Assembly (NCBI GenBank): GCA_040902925.1
Contig: JBBDWJ010000126.1
Span: 1 to 5,822, forward strand
From: JBBDWJ01 sp040902925
GTDB lineage: Bacteria; Acidobacteriota; Terriglobia; Bryobacterales; UBA6623
Length of the DNA stretch: 5,822 bases
Direction: 5' to 3'
A program made the position numbers and the translations under genes. Position 1 is the first letter of the stretch, and the number at the start of each line of letters is the position of its first letter. Below the pieces are notes generated by a model. The model ran no database searches. It saw only the letters and a list, made by a program, of their open reading frames with translations, and was not told the origin of the DNA. Below are positions 1-5,534 of the stretch, in pieces.

Positions 1-1
1 C

Positions 2-1033
2 AGCCGAGCACGCAGAGGGCTTGGCATGCTGATTCTGTGCATAAGTCAGGTAGAACAACTCCGCGCTGACGCTGAAAGGGGTCATATCCTTATGGCCCGG
101 ACCGAGACCGTCGAGCGTGCCAAAAAAGTCTTCGCCATCTACGCGCGCTACCCGGAGTTCAATCCGGTTCAGCTTCATACCGGCATTAAGTCGGTGAAGC
201 GGCGGGCTGAAATCCGGAAACTCATCACGAGCAAGGAGGCTCGCATCATCGTCTGCGTCGATATGCTTGGCGAGGGATTTGATCTGCCCGAGCTCAAAAT
301 CGCCGCCTTCCACGATATCCGGAAGACGCTTGCAGTGACGCTTCAACTTGCGGGTCGGTTTATACGCACGCGGCCTGATTTGGGGAACGCGACCTTTATT
401 GCCAACACTGCTGATGTGCACGTCCATGACGAATTGAGAAAGCTCTACAGCCGCGACCCCGATTGGAACCTTCTCTTGCCGGATCTCAGTGAACGCATGA
501 TCGGTGAGCAGGTCTCGTTACAGGAGTTCCTCCGGGGTTTCACGCCGGTCGCAGAGGAGGTCCCCGTCAAAGCGGTGCGGCCAGCTCTGAGCACGGTTGT
601 CTATCGCACGACCTGTGCGGCGTTCCTGAAAGCGCTCCAGAATGTCCGAATCCGTTACCGACTTGTTCCCTTCGTAGTCGATGGTGCGGACCACGCGCCG
701 CTCGATAACGACAAACCGCACGACCTTGCCGCGCGCGCCGTCTTCGACCTCCAAGCGCAGATCATCGAAGTAGCCGGTGTTCCAAAGCACCGTGAAATCC
801 CGGCGCAACGCGTCTTCGTCGTACGGATCGCCCGGCTTGCTGAAGATACGCGCCGCCAGGCTATCGCGAGGAATGCGCCGTGCGCCGCGGAATTCGACTT
901 CCTCGACGAAGCTGCCGCCTGGTTCGGATGGGCCGATCGTTCCCGCCGCGGCGTCCTCGAAAGGAGCGACTGTTTCGCGCTGCGGTTCGGGCCCCGGTTG
1001 AACAGAAGTTTCAGGGAGTTCCTTAAACGGTGA
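2..1033 (+). CDS. C-terminal fragment of a superfamily 2 (DEAD/DEAH) helicase, hybrid ORF
   Basis: Codons to about position 616 encode the second RecA-like domain of an SF2 helicase. Numbered from the ATG at 26, motif V is IIVCVDMLGEGFDLP (residues 74-88) and motif VI is QLAGRFIR (107-114, QxxGRxxR with the arginine finger). The region after it, ending near RPALSTVVY (185-193), resembles what follows the helicase domain in many bacterial DEAD/DEAH proteins, some of them linked to restriction or defence. The Walker A and DEAH motifs are absent and the frame stays open to the left edge, so the gene most likely starts outside the window and the ATG at 26 is internal. From about residue 196 the translation is only the antisense of the bamA-like gene, so the last ~139 residues to the TGA at 1031-1033 are not helicase. 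Helicase assignment is firm; the exact family and role are unknown. Probably a truncated gene or an assembly chimera. Confidence 0.72.
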   Translation, partial: SRARRGLGMLILCISQVEQLRADAERGHILMARTETVERAKKVFAIYARYPEFNPVQLHTGIKSVKRRAEIRKLITSKEARIIVCVDMLGEGFDLPELKIAAFHDIRKTLAVTLQLAGRFIRTRPDLGNATFIANTADVHVHDELRKLYSRDPDWNLLLPDLSERMIGEQVSLQEFLRGFTPVAEEVPVKAVRPALSTVVYRTTCAAFLKALQNVRIRYRLVPFVVDGADHAPLDNDKPHDLAARAVFDLQAQIIEVAGVPKHREIPAQRVFVVRIARLAEDTRRQAIARNAPCAAEFDFLDEAAAWFGWADRSRRGVLERSDCFALRFGPRLNRSFREFLKR

Positions 1034-1297
1034 TGGCTCAAGCGGCCGCTGGCGCTGCGCCAGCAGAACCAGTCTCCCGCGTTGCGCACCGGCCGCGGCC
1101 GCGTTAGTAAGGCCGGCGGTGTCTGGCGCTGAAACTTTTGCGCTGGCAGCAGCGCGTTCCGGAGTTGCAGCGGCAAGCGGAGCGGCCGGCAACACGAGGA
1201 AGCCAACGAAGGCAAGACGCCGCAAGCAGCGCCACTTTCTGATGGAGAACGGTCGCTGATGAGTTTCCGATCGTGGGGATGTGGACACTGAGCGCAA
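518..1297 (-). CDS. bamA: BamA/Omp85-like outer-membrane assembly protein, N-terminal fragment (signal peptide + POTRA), truncated
   Basis: The frame opens at a TTG (1297). A second in-frame TTG at 1225 is attractive: AGAAAG sits 9 nt upstream and a compact signal peptide follows directly (MRRLAFVGFLVLPAAPLAAA). After likely cleavage near residue 44 (numbered from 1297) comes an Ala/Pro/Glu-rich linker of about 85 residues. POTRA 1 then runs about 131-200 (VEEVEFRGARRIP, GYFDDLRLEVED, VRFVVIERR), and the start of POTRA 2 about 203-227 (VRTIDYEGNKSVTDSDILERFQER). Complete BamA proteins carry up to five POTRA domains and a 16-strand barrel that folds outer-membrane proteins; here everything after early POTRA 2 is missing. 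From about 616 down to the TAA at 520-518 the protein is antisense of the helicase and has no POTRA character. An Omp85 relative such as a TamA-like protein is possible; the length before truncation cannot tell. It could not act as an insertase as it stands. Confidence 0.7.
   Translation of the reverse strand: MRSVSTSPRSETHQRPFSIRKWRCLRRLAFVGFLVLPAAPLAAATPERAAASAKVSAPDTAGLTNAAAAGAQRGRLVLLAQRQRPLEPSPFKELPETSVQPGPEPQRETVAPFEDAAAGTIGPSEPGGSFVEEVEFRGARRIPRDSLAARIFSKPGDPYDEDALRRDFTVLWNTGYFDDLRLEVEDGARGKVVRFVVIERRVVRTIDYEGNKSVTDSDILERFQERRTGRAIDNRAQSWPHRFDGDLLCDRRETPEELL
605..625. other. Tail-to-tail junction between helicase and bamA fragments
   Basis: Plus-strand helicase similarity is recognisable up to about 616 (TVVYRTTC). 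Minus-strand POTRA similarity runs down to about 617 (ILERFQERR, where relatives that I recall continue with a K-V-G-L-type segment). The two frames are in opposite phase register, so each reads through the other without a stop. No insertion-sequence ends or long repeats flank the join; it is abrupt to within about 10 bases. It marks either a deletion/inversion breakpoint or an assembly join. Confidence 0.65.
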
Positions 1298-1338
1298 CTA
1301 CGCACAGTTGCGCGAAGCGGGTTCATTGCCACTAAGAA

Positions 1339-1367
1339 CAAATACAGCGTTAGAAAATCAAACTCAA
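1339..1367 (-). promoter_or_regulatory. Possible sigma70-type promoter for the bamA-like gene
   Basis: On the minus strand, TTGAGT (1367-1362) and TATTTG (1344-1339) are separated by 17 bp, in the most AT-rich stretch of the gap between the operon and bamA. Transcription would start near 1332, leaving a short leader to the TTG at 1297 or a ~105-nt leader to the TTG at 1225. Matches to the consensus hexamers are partial (4/6 and 3/6), so this is a candidate only. Confidence 0.3.
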
Positions 1368-1458
1368 TGTGAACCTCTTTTCCGGAGGCGATGCGTACCA
1401 GATATGACCGACTAAGCAAGCAGCGGGAAATGCGCTCGCCGAATTAGCAGTAAAGCGG

Positions 1459-1498
1459 CGCTGTAGTTCCCTATGGACCGCTGCGTTTCCCTATGGAG
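1459..1498. repeat. Two tandem 20-bp direct repeats
   Basis: Unit 1 (1459-1478) is CGCTGTAGTTCCCTATGGAC and unit 2 (1479-1498) is CGCTGCGTTTCCCTATGGAG. They match at 16 of 20 positions, with a shared core TTCCCTATGGA at 1467-1477 and 1487-1497. The 20-bp period is close to two helical turns, so bound proteins would sit on roughly the same face. The pair lies upstream of bamA and downstream of the kinase gene's likely terminator, directly beside the hairpin at 1498-1516. An operator-like function is inferred. Confidence 0.6.
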
Positions 1499-1516
1499 TT
1501 CGGACGCTTTCCGAAC
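1498..1516. repeat. 7-bp inverted repeat next to the tandem repeats
   Basis: GTTCGGA (1498-1504) and TCCGAAC (1510-1516) form a perfect 7-bp stem around the 5-nt loop CGCTT. No T-run follows it on either strand, so it is not a simple intrinsic terminator. It may be a protein-binding dyad or a transcript 3'-end structure. It starts on the last base of the 20-bp tandem repeat. Confidence 0.5.
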
Positions 1517-1535
1517 ACCGCGACACTACGCCCAT

Positions 1536-1578
1536 AAAAAGCCGGCCCGCAGAAAGCTTTCGGCGCGCGAAAGCCAGC
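1536..1578 (-). terminator. Candidate intrinsic terminator of the exopolysaccharide operon
   Basis: Reading on the minus strand past the kinase stop, GCTTTCG (1574-1568) pairs with CGAAAGC (1562-1556) around a 5-nt loop, a perfect 7-bp stem. In an alternative outer fold, GCTGGC (1578-1573) pairs with GCCGGC (1546-1541, one G-U pair), which ends directly against a T5 run (1540-1536). The inner stem alone is 15 nt from the T-run, so the outer pairing is needed for a classical terminator. The site is ~95-135 nt downstream of the operon's last stop codon. Confidence 0.45.
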
Positions 1579-1670
1579 CGCGCGAATCGAGCCGCTATCG
1601 ATCAGTTCGTATCTGTTAACGGAATGATAACGGGAAAAGAGCGGAGGTAAACAGGCCGCCGGTTCCGTGC

Positions 1671-2555
1671 TTAGGACGCGTCCGAGCCCGCCTCCGTGTA
1701 GTAATAGGAAGGGTGCGAACTGCGCCAAAGGAACCATGGCCTGACGTTGTTCATCACCACGCCGAGCATCTTATCCTTGGGCACACTGGCGAGGATGTCC
1801 ATGGCCGCCCGGCGGTTGGTGTGGTCGGGCCGCAGCACCACCAGCACTCCGTCGGCGGCCGCCTGGATCACGTCATAGTCAGCGATCGACCCAATCGGAG
1901 GGGAATCCAAAATCACGTAGTGGAACCGCTTGCGGATGGTCTGGAAAATTGCGCGGCCAAACGGCGAATCGAGCAGCTCGCTGGCGTCGGGCCGGAACGC
2001 GCCGGCCGGCAGCAAGTACAAGTTGGGCAACTGCTCAACCTTCATCAAAGCGTCTTCGAGGGTACACTTACGCGAAAGTACGTCGATCAAGCCGGGTTCG
2101 TCGGGAAGCTGTAGCAGCCGGCAAAAGCTGGAGCGCCGAAGATCGGCTTCCACAAGCAATACTTTAACTTCACCCTTGAGGCTCATTGCCCCGGCGATAT
2201 TTAATGCGCTGATGGTCTTGCCATCGCCGGCCCCGGGACTCGAAATAGCCACCACCCGCGGCTGCAACGTGTGCTGGATGATTTTGGTACGGATGATGCG
2301 GTATTGCTCGGCCGAGGCTGGGTGGGTGCCGTCGAACGGCAACACCGGCAGGTTCGACAAGGGCCGGGCCGAGACCACTCGAACCTGGGGAGCGGCCGGT
2401 TCCGCTGCCGCCGCAGCCGACAGCCTGGCGTCCGACACGCCTTCGCCATCGGCCGCCACCGGCAGTTTCGCCGCTTCGCTTTTGTCGATCAGCGGCAAGG
2501 CCACATCGGCTGCTTTGCCGCCGGCTTTTCTTAGCGAATCAAATATCCTGCTCAT
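1671..2555 (-). CDS. CpsD/CapB-family tyrosine-protein kinase (exopolysaccharide BY-kinase)
   Basis: This 294-residue cytoplasmic P-loop protein fits the bacterial tyrosine autokinases that work with Wzz/GumC proteins in exopolysaccharide polymerisation. Motifs seen: the pre-ATPase helix EQYRIIRTKI (83-92), Walker A SSPGAGDGKT (105-114), Walker A' VLLVEADLRR (132-141) and Walker B YVILDSPP (213-220). A Tyr cluster SYYYTE (283-288) near the C-terminus is the usual autophosphorylation tail. The N-terminus MSRIFDSLRKA followed by an Ala-rich linker to about residue 75 is common in PEP-CTERM/XrtA-locus kinases. It has no membrane segments, so the kinase is split from its membrane partner. One oddity: the first acidic residue of A' is Glu136 where Asp is usual, while Asp138 and Arg140 are kept. 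The ATG at 2555 has only a weak AGG 6 nt upstream. It is the last gene of the operon, 85 nt after the ATPase stop. Family assignment is strong; kinase activity is inferred. Confidence 0.9.
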   Translation of the reverse strand: MSRIFDSLRKAGGKAADVALPLIDKSEAAKLPVAADGEGVSDARLSAAAAAEPAAPQVRVVSARPLSNLPVLPFDGTHPASAEQYRIIRTKIIQHTLQPRVVAISSPGAGDGKTISALNIAGAMSLKGEVKVLLVEADLRRSSFCRLLQLPDEPGLIDVLSRKCTLEDALMKVEQLPNLYLLPAGAFRPDASELLDSPFGRAIFQTIRKRFHYVILDSPPIGSIADYDVIQAAADGVLVVLRPDHTNRRAAMDILASVPKDKMLGVVMNNVRPWFLWRSSHPSYYYTEAGSDAS

Positions 2556-2640
2556 GAACGGCCTAGCGTGCTCCAGCGGCGGAATCCAACGTCAACGCTT
2601 CCAAACATCCAACTTCAGGGCGGCTTCAGGGTTTCCAGCT
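2556..2640 (-). repeat. ATPase-kinase gap with short direct repeats
   Basis: The 85-nt gap holds two copies each of CCCTGAAG (minus strand, at 2631-2624 and 2620-2613) and GTTGGAT (2613-2607 and 2590-2584). There is no strong hairpin or promoter. The repeats are short and may be chance, but this is the only real gap within an otherwise tightly packed operon. Confidence 0.3.
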
Positions 2641-3591
2641 TCAGCGGGCGACGCTCAACTTACTGAACCAGTGCTTGGAGGCTTTCTTCGTAGCCGGGCC
2701 GCGCGCCAGATTAGGCATTTCGCCTCCGGCCGCGGCCGCTGCTTCCATGGCGCTCAACTCCGCGCCCTCAACGGCGTCGGTCTCCTCGGTCAGGTCGAGG
2801 TTCTGGGCGACAGCTTCCACATGGCCGGGCTCGACCGAGTGACTTCCCGCGGCGTAGGCGGCGAGCAGCGAATTCTCACAGATCGCATTAATCAGCCGCG
2901 GAATGCCCTGCGAGTGCTGCTTGATCATCTCGAGGGTTTCCTCGGGAAACGGGAGCACCCCGGCGCCGCCCGCGCGGATCCAACGGTGCTCGATGTAGTG
3001 CGGCACATCCTCGGGTGGCAGCGGCGTCACTTTGAAGCGCAACGCAATGCGCTGCTTGAGCTGCCGCAGGTCGGGCAACTGCAACAACTCGCCGAGCTCG
3101 GGCTGGCCAACCAGCACAATCTGGAGCATTTTCTCGGTGTTGGTCTCGAAATTCGTGAGCAGCCGGACCTCTTCGAGCACCTCGGGGGCCAGCTTGTGCG
3201 CCTCATCGACGATCAGCGCCGAAACACGGCCTTCGCGATGGCGGGCCGAGAACATGTCACCCAGCTTGAACATCCGCCGGGCTTTGCTTTCCGGAACGTC
3301 GTCAACCCCCAAATCGAGCAGAATATGCTCGAGCAGCTCCGACGCGCTCATCGCCGGGTTGAGTACATAGCTGAATTCGACCGTCTCGGGAAGGGCATCG
3401 GCGACAGCGCGCATCACGGTGGTCTTGCCCGTGCCCGCCTCTCCGGTGAGAACCATGAACCCCTTGCGCTCGGTAACGCCGTAGACCAGACCGGCAATCG
3501 CCTCTCGATGCAGCGGAGTCGCCATCAGGAAGCGCGGATCAGGCGACATCGAGAAGGGATTCTCTACCAGATTAAAAAATTGCTCGAACAT
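2641..3591 (-). CDS. ExeA-type AAA ATPase of exopolysaccharide/PEP-CTERM loci
   Basis: This 316-residue AAA ATPase resembles the ExeA/GspA family, and especially the secretion ATPase found next to XrtA/PEP-CTERM exopolysaccharide genes. Seen: the N-terminal signature MFEQFFNLVENPFSMSPDPRF, Walker A GEAGTGKT (50-57), Walker B ALIVDEAH (125-132), a sensor-1-like LVGQPE (160-165), LKQRIALRF (178-186) with likely arginine fingers, and GIPRLIN (229-235) in the lid domain. After about residue 270 comes an Ala/Glu-rich tail. It has no membrane helix and no peptidoglycan-binding domain, unlike full-length ExeA. I chose the ATG at 3591 because family members begin with M-[FY]-E-x-F; a TTG at 3633 would add 14 residues and overlap the upstream gene. 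The upstream TAG ends 4 nt before this ATG, so translation is probably coupled. AGGGG lies almost against the ATG. Its precise role in polysaccharide export is not known from sequence. Confidence 0.88.
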   Translation of the reverse strand: MFEQFFNLVENPFSMSPDPRFLMATPLHREAIAGLVYGVTERKGFMVLTGEAGTGKTTVMRAVADALPETVEFSYVLNPAMSASELLEHILLDLGVDDVPESKARRMFKLGDMFSARHREGRVSALIVDEAHKLAPEVLEEVRLLTNFETNTEKMLQIVLVGQPELGELLQLPDLRQLKQRIALRFKVTPLPPEDVPHYIEHRWIRAGGAGVLPFPEETLEMIKQHSQGIPRLINAICENSLLAAYAAGSHSVEPGHVEAVAQNLDLTEETDAVEGAELSAMEAAAAAGGEMPNLARGPATKKASKHWFSKLSVAR

Positions 3592-3595
3592 ACCC

Positions 3596-5311
3596 CTAGA
3601 AAGGACTCCAACCAGAGTAGATCGAGGTCGCAACGAGAGCGCCTAGCAGACACAGCAAAATGGTGGGTGCGAGGACCATCCGCTTCCGTGGAGACCGCAC
3701 GCGCAGCTTGATCCGGGCCTTCGGCCAGGCGACCCGCTTGGGTTCGGCGGGAGTAAACGTATTCTGGCGGCTGGTGAGCGCCAGTTTCACTCTCGGAACG
3801 CGACCTAAAACCGTGCTGCCCTCCGGAAGCTCCCACTCGCCGAGAAGCACCCCGCGCCGTAGCTCAATGCCGAAGGCCAGCAGTATCCCCAGCGCCAGCC
3901 CGCCGGTACACCCCATGGATATCAGCATCTCGCGCTTAGGCTTGATTGGCTTGGACGGCACGCGGGGCATGTCGAGCACCACAAGCCGCTCGGCCTTCTC
4001 CGAGTTCTCCATGTTGGCCGCGAGGTCGGCGGCATTCTTCTTGTCGAGCAGTTGCCGGTAATTTTCGCGGGAAATGTCATAGTCGCGAATCACCATGGCC
4101 AGCTCTTGCTCAACCGAGGGCAAAGCTTCGACACGGCCCTGCGTGGCGCCCATCTCGGCCAGGATGCGTCTTTTCTCTTGCTCCAAGGCGGCCATATCCT
4201 GGTCGACAATACCCAACTGAATGTTGATGCTACGAACCCTATCTTCATGGTCCTGCAGCATGCTAGCCAAGGAATAGCCTCGTAAACCAACTGGCCCTGC
4301 CCCTTCGGCGCCAGATTCCGCGGACTGACTGGCGCTCGAAGCCGCCCCGGCAGCCTCAAGGCGTTCGAGGCGCTCGAGTTGATCCTGCTGGCGAAGCACG
4401 TCGGGATGGTCGTCGCTGTAGCGAAGGCGCAGCAAGTTCAAGACGATTCGGGCCTTCTGAGAATCACTCATGGGAGCAGCAGCGGCCAGTCCGGCCGCTG
4501 CCGCGTCCGACGGCTGGTTGGCCAGTTCGCGAACCGCCGACAGCGAGGTCTCCGCGCTGGCCCCCGCGTTCTGGAGGACCGTCTTCTGCTGCTCGGCGGC
4601 GCGCAGGGAGTCCTGGGTCCCTTTAAGCTGCACTTCCAACCGGTTCAGCTTGCCCAGCAGAGCGCTGGCCTGAGTCGGCAGCTCGCCGTGGTACTTCTGC
4701 TGAAACTCCCGCAGCTTCGCTTCTTGCTTTTCGAGTTGGTCGCGCGATTCCTTGAGCTGGGTCTCCAGAAACTGTTGCGTGCCCCGCGCCTGTTGCCCGC
4801 GCATCTTGAGGTTCTGATCGCGAAACTTCTCCGTCAGCGCCTGGGCCACGCGCGCCACCAGTTGCGGGTTCGACCCTTGGTAGGAAATCGTGAACGCCGG
4901 ATACGACCTGCGGCCCCAGCCCGGCACCAAGTCGACGGCGATATCCTCGCGCATCTTATTGATGATCTCTTCCTCCACCATCGATCTGCGCTCTTCATGG
5001 TAGAGATTGAATCGTTCAATCGTTTCCTGAAGCGCGGTGTAGCTTTTGATTTGCTGGGTCAACATGCTGAGGCGGTTGCTCAGCTCGTCGTCGACAGTGG
5101 CGGGAACGAATCGCTCGGGAATCCGCTGCCCTTCAATCAGGACAAGGCTCTGGGCAAGATAAACCGCAGGCAATCGCATCACCACCACAAAGGTGGCGGC
5201 GCTGACAATTGCCCACACCAGTAAGACCCAAAGTTTCCGCTTCCAGACCGCGCGAACGATCGATAGAGGCAAAAACTGTGGGGGGACGCGAGTCTCCTCC
5301 TGTAGCGCCAT
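3596..5311 (-). CDS. Wzz/GumC-family polysaccharide chain-length determinant (co-polymerase)
   Basis: This 571-residue inner-membrane protein belongs to the Wzz/GumC polysaccharide co-polymerases that set chain length and pair with a BY-kinase. Layout: basic N-terminus; TM1 about 27-46; a Wzz-type domain to about 165; coiled coils about 175-250 and 355-400, with Ala/Ser-rich breaks at 265-281 and 320-340; the motif LRYSDDHPDVLRQQ (295-308); a GNVR-like segment about 397-435; a Pro-rich stretch PRVPSKPIKPKR (449-460); and TM2 about 462-483. A cytoplasmic stretch follows and then, unusually, a third hydrophobic helix about 546-565 right at the C-terminus. There is no fused kinase domain. The ATG at 5311 is the first possible start, since an in-frame TAG lies 18 nt upstream. 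No Shine-Dalgarno precedes it, but GGAGGAG occurs inside codons 4-6 (plus-strand 5294-5300). First gene of the operon. Confidence 0.9.
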   Translation of the reverse strand: MALQEETRVPPQFLPLSIVRAVWKRKLWVLLVWAIVSAATFVVVMRLPAVYLAQSLVLIEGQRIPERFVPATVDDELSNRLSMLTQQIKSYTALQETIERFNLYHEERRSMVEEEIINKMREDIAVDLVPGWGRRSYPAFTISYQGSNPQLVARVAQALTEKFRDQNLKMRGQQARGTQQFLETQLKESRDQLEKQEAKLREFQQKYHGELPTQASALLGKLNRLEVQLKGTQDSLRAAEQQKTVLQNAGASAETSLSAVRELANQPSDAAAAGLAAAAPMSDSQKARIVLNLLRLRYSDDHPDVLRQQDQLERLERLEAAGAASSASQSAESGAEGAGPVGLRGYSLASMLQDHEDRVRSINIQLGIVDQDMAALEQEKRRILAEMGATQGRVEALPSVEQELAMVIRDYDISRENYRQLLDKKNAADLAANMENSEKAERLVVLDMPRVPSKPIKPKREMLISMGCTGGLALGILLAFGIELRRGVLLGEWELPEGSTVLGRVPRVKLALTSRQNTFTPAEPKRVAWPKARIKLRVRSPRKRMVLAPTILLCLLGALVATSIYSGWSPF

Positions 5312-5331
5312 AACTGCTAGAACTTCAGACT

Positions 5332-5340
5332 ACCATAGGT
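5332..5340. promoter_or_regulatory. ACCATAGGT near-palindrome in the operon leader
   Basis: ACCATAGGT is a near-perfect 9-mer dyad (ACCTATGGT on the other strand), 20-28 nt upstream of the chain-length gene's ATG. It shares the heptamer CCATAGG/CCTATGG with both 20-bp repeats near 1459-1498. A regulatory role is inferred from position and recurrence only. Confidence 0.3.
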
Positions 5341-5388
5341 CGTTCCATGCCTTAAACGACTAAAACACCTCGACGCGCCGGCGATGGT

Positions 5389-5451
5389 TCCGTTTCCCCA
5401 AAAGCACCGCGTGACCGCAAGAAATCGCACCTTGAAGCCGTCCGTTTCCCC
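5389..5451. repeat. TCCGTTTCCCC direct repeat, two copies 52 bp apart
   Basis: The 11-mer TCCGTTTCCCC occurs at 5389-5399 and 5441-5451 (GGGGAAACGGA in the direction of the operon), 78 and 130 nt upstream of the first ATG. The 52-bp spacing is close to five helical turns, as expected for paired binding sites of one regulator. The inner CGTTTCCC also occurs at 1484-1491 at the other end of the operon. Confidence 0.5.
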
Positions 5452-5459
5452 CACGCTAC

Positions 5460-5489
5460 ACCTTCGTAACACCGTACCTTCGTAGCACC
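5460..5489. repeat. 14-bp tandem direct repeat upstream of the operon
   Basis: ACCTTCGTAACACC (5460-5473) and ACCTTCGTAGCACC (5476-5489) differ at one base and are separated by the dinucleotide GT, a 16-bp period. They lie about 150-180 nt upstream of the chain-length gene, beside the TCCGTTTCCCC copies. They could be activator sites or a small duplication. Confidence 0.55.
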
Positions 5490-5534
5490 AGTCACTGGGC
5501 ATTTTCCGGACGACATCCCGGCGCGGCCGCAAAA

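Larger units (their letters stand above)
1298..1670. other. Intergenic region between the kinase gene and the bamA-like gene
   Basis: These 373 bases hold no believable gene. The open frames reaching into them on the minus strand lack ribosome sites and are out of frame with the adjoining genes. The region contains, from right to left on the minus strand, the candidate operon terminator, a 7-bp hairpin, two 20-bp tandem repeats and a possible promoter for the bamA-like gene. It is less GC-rich around 1320-1380 than the flanking coding DNA. Confidence 0.6.

Noticed and set aside
655..1419. A 254-codon minus-strand frame overlapping the bamA-like gene
   Set aside because: It is out of frame with the POTRA-encoding frame and is Ser/Arg-rich; the signal peptide and POTRA motifs are in the other frame.
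1498..1516. The GTTCGGA/TCCGAAC hairpin as the operon terminator
   Set aside because: No T-run follows on either strand; the structure at 1536-1578 with its T5 run is the better candidate.
1471..1737. An 88-codon minus-strand frame at the end of the kinase gene
   Set aside because: It is an alternative frame of the kinase C-terminus running into the terminator and repeat region, with no motifs.
1930..3711. A 593-codon open frame on the plus strand across the kinase and ATPase genes
   Set aside because: It is antisense to two well-supported genes and their gap, is rich in Arg/Ser/Gln/His without domain motifs, and is explained by codon bias in GC-rich DNA.
4379..5224. A 281-codon plus-strand frame inside the chain-length gene
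   Set aside because: It is the antisense of a coiled-coil gene; the Leu/Gln/Arg-rich sequence has no family features.
5417..5432. A sigma54 promoter on the minus strand (GG...TTGC; PrsK/PrsR-controlled exopolysaccharide loci often use sigma54)
   Set aside because: GG and GC are 11 bp apart instead of the required 10, and the -24 element matches poorly. A second look-alike at about 5730-5748 has the same wrong spacing.
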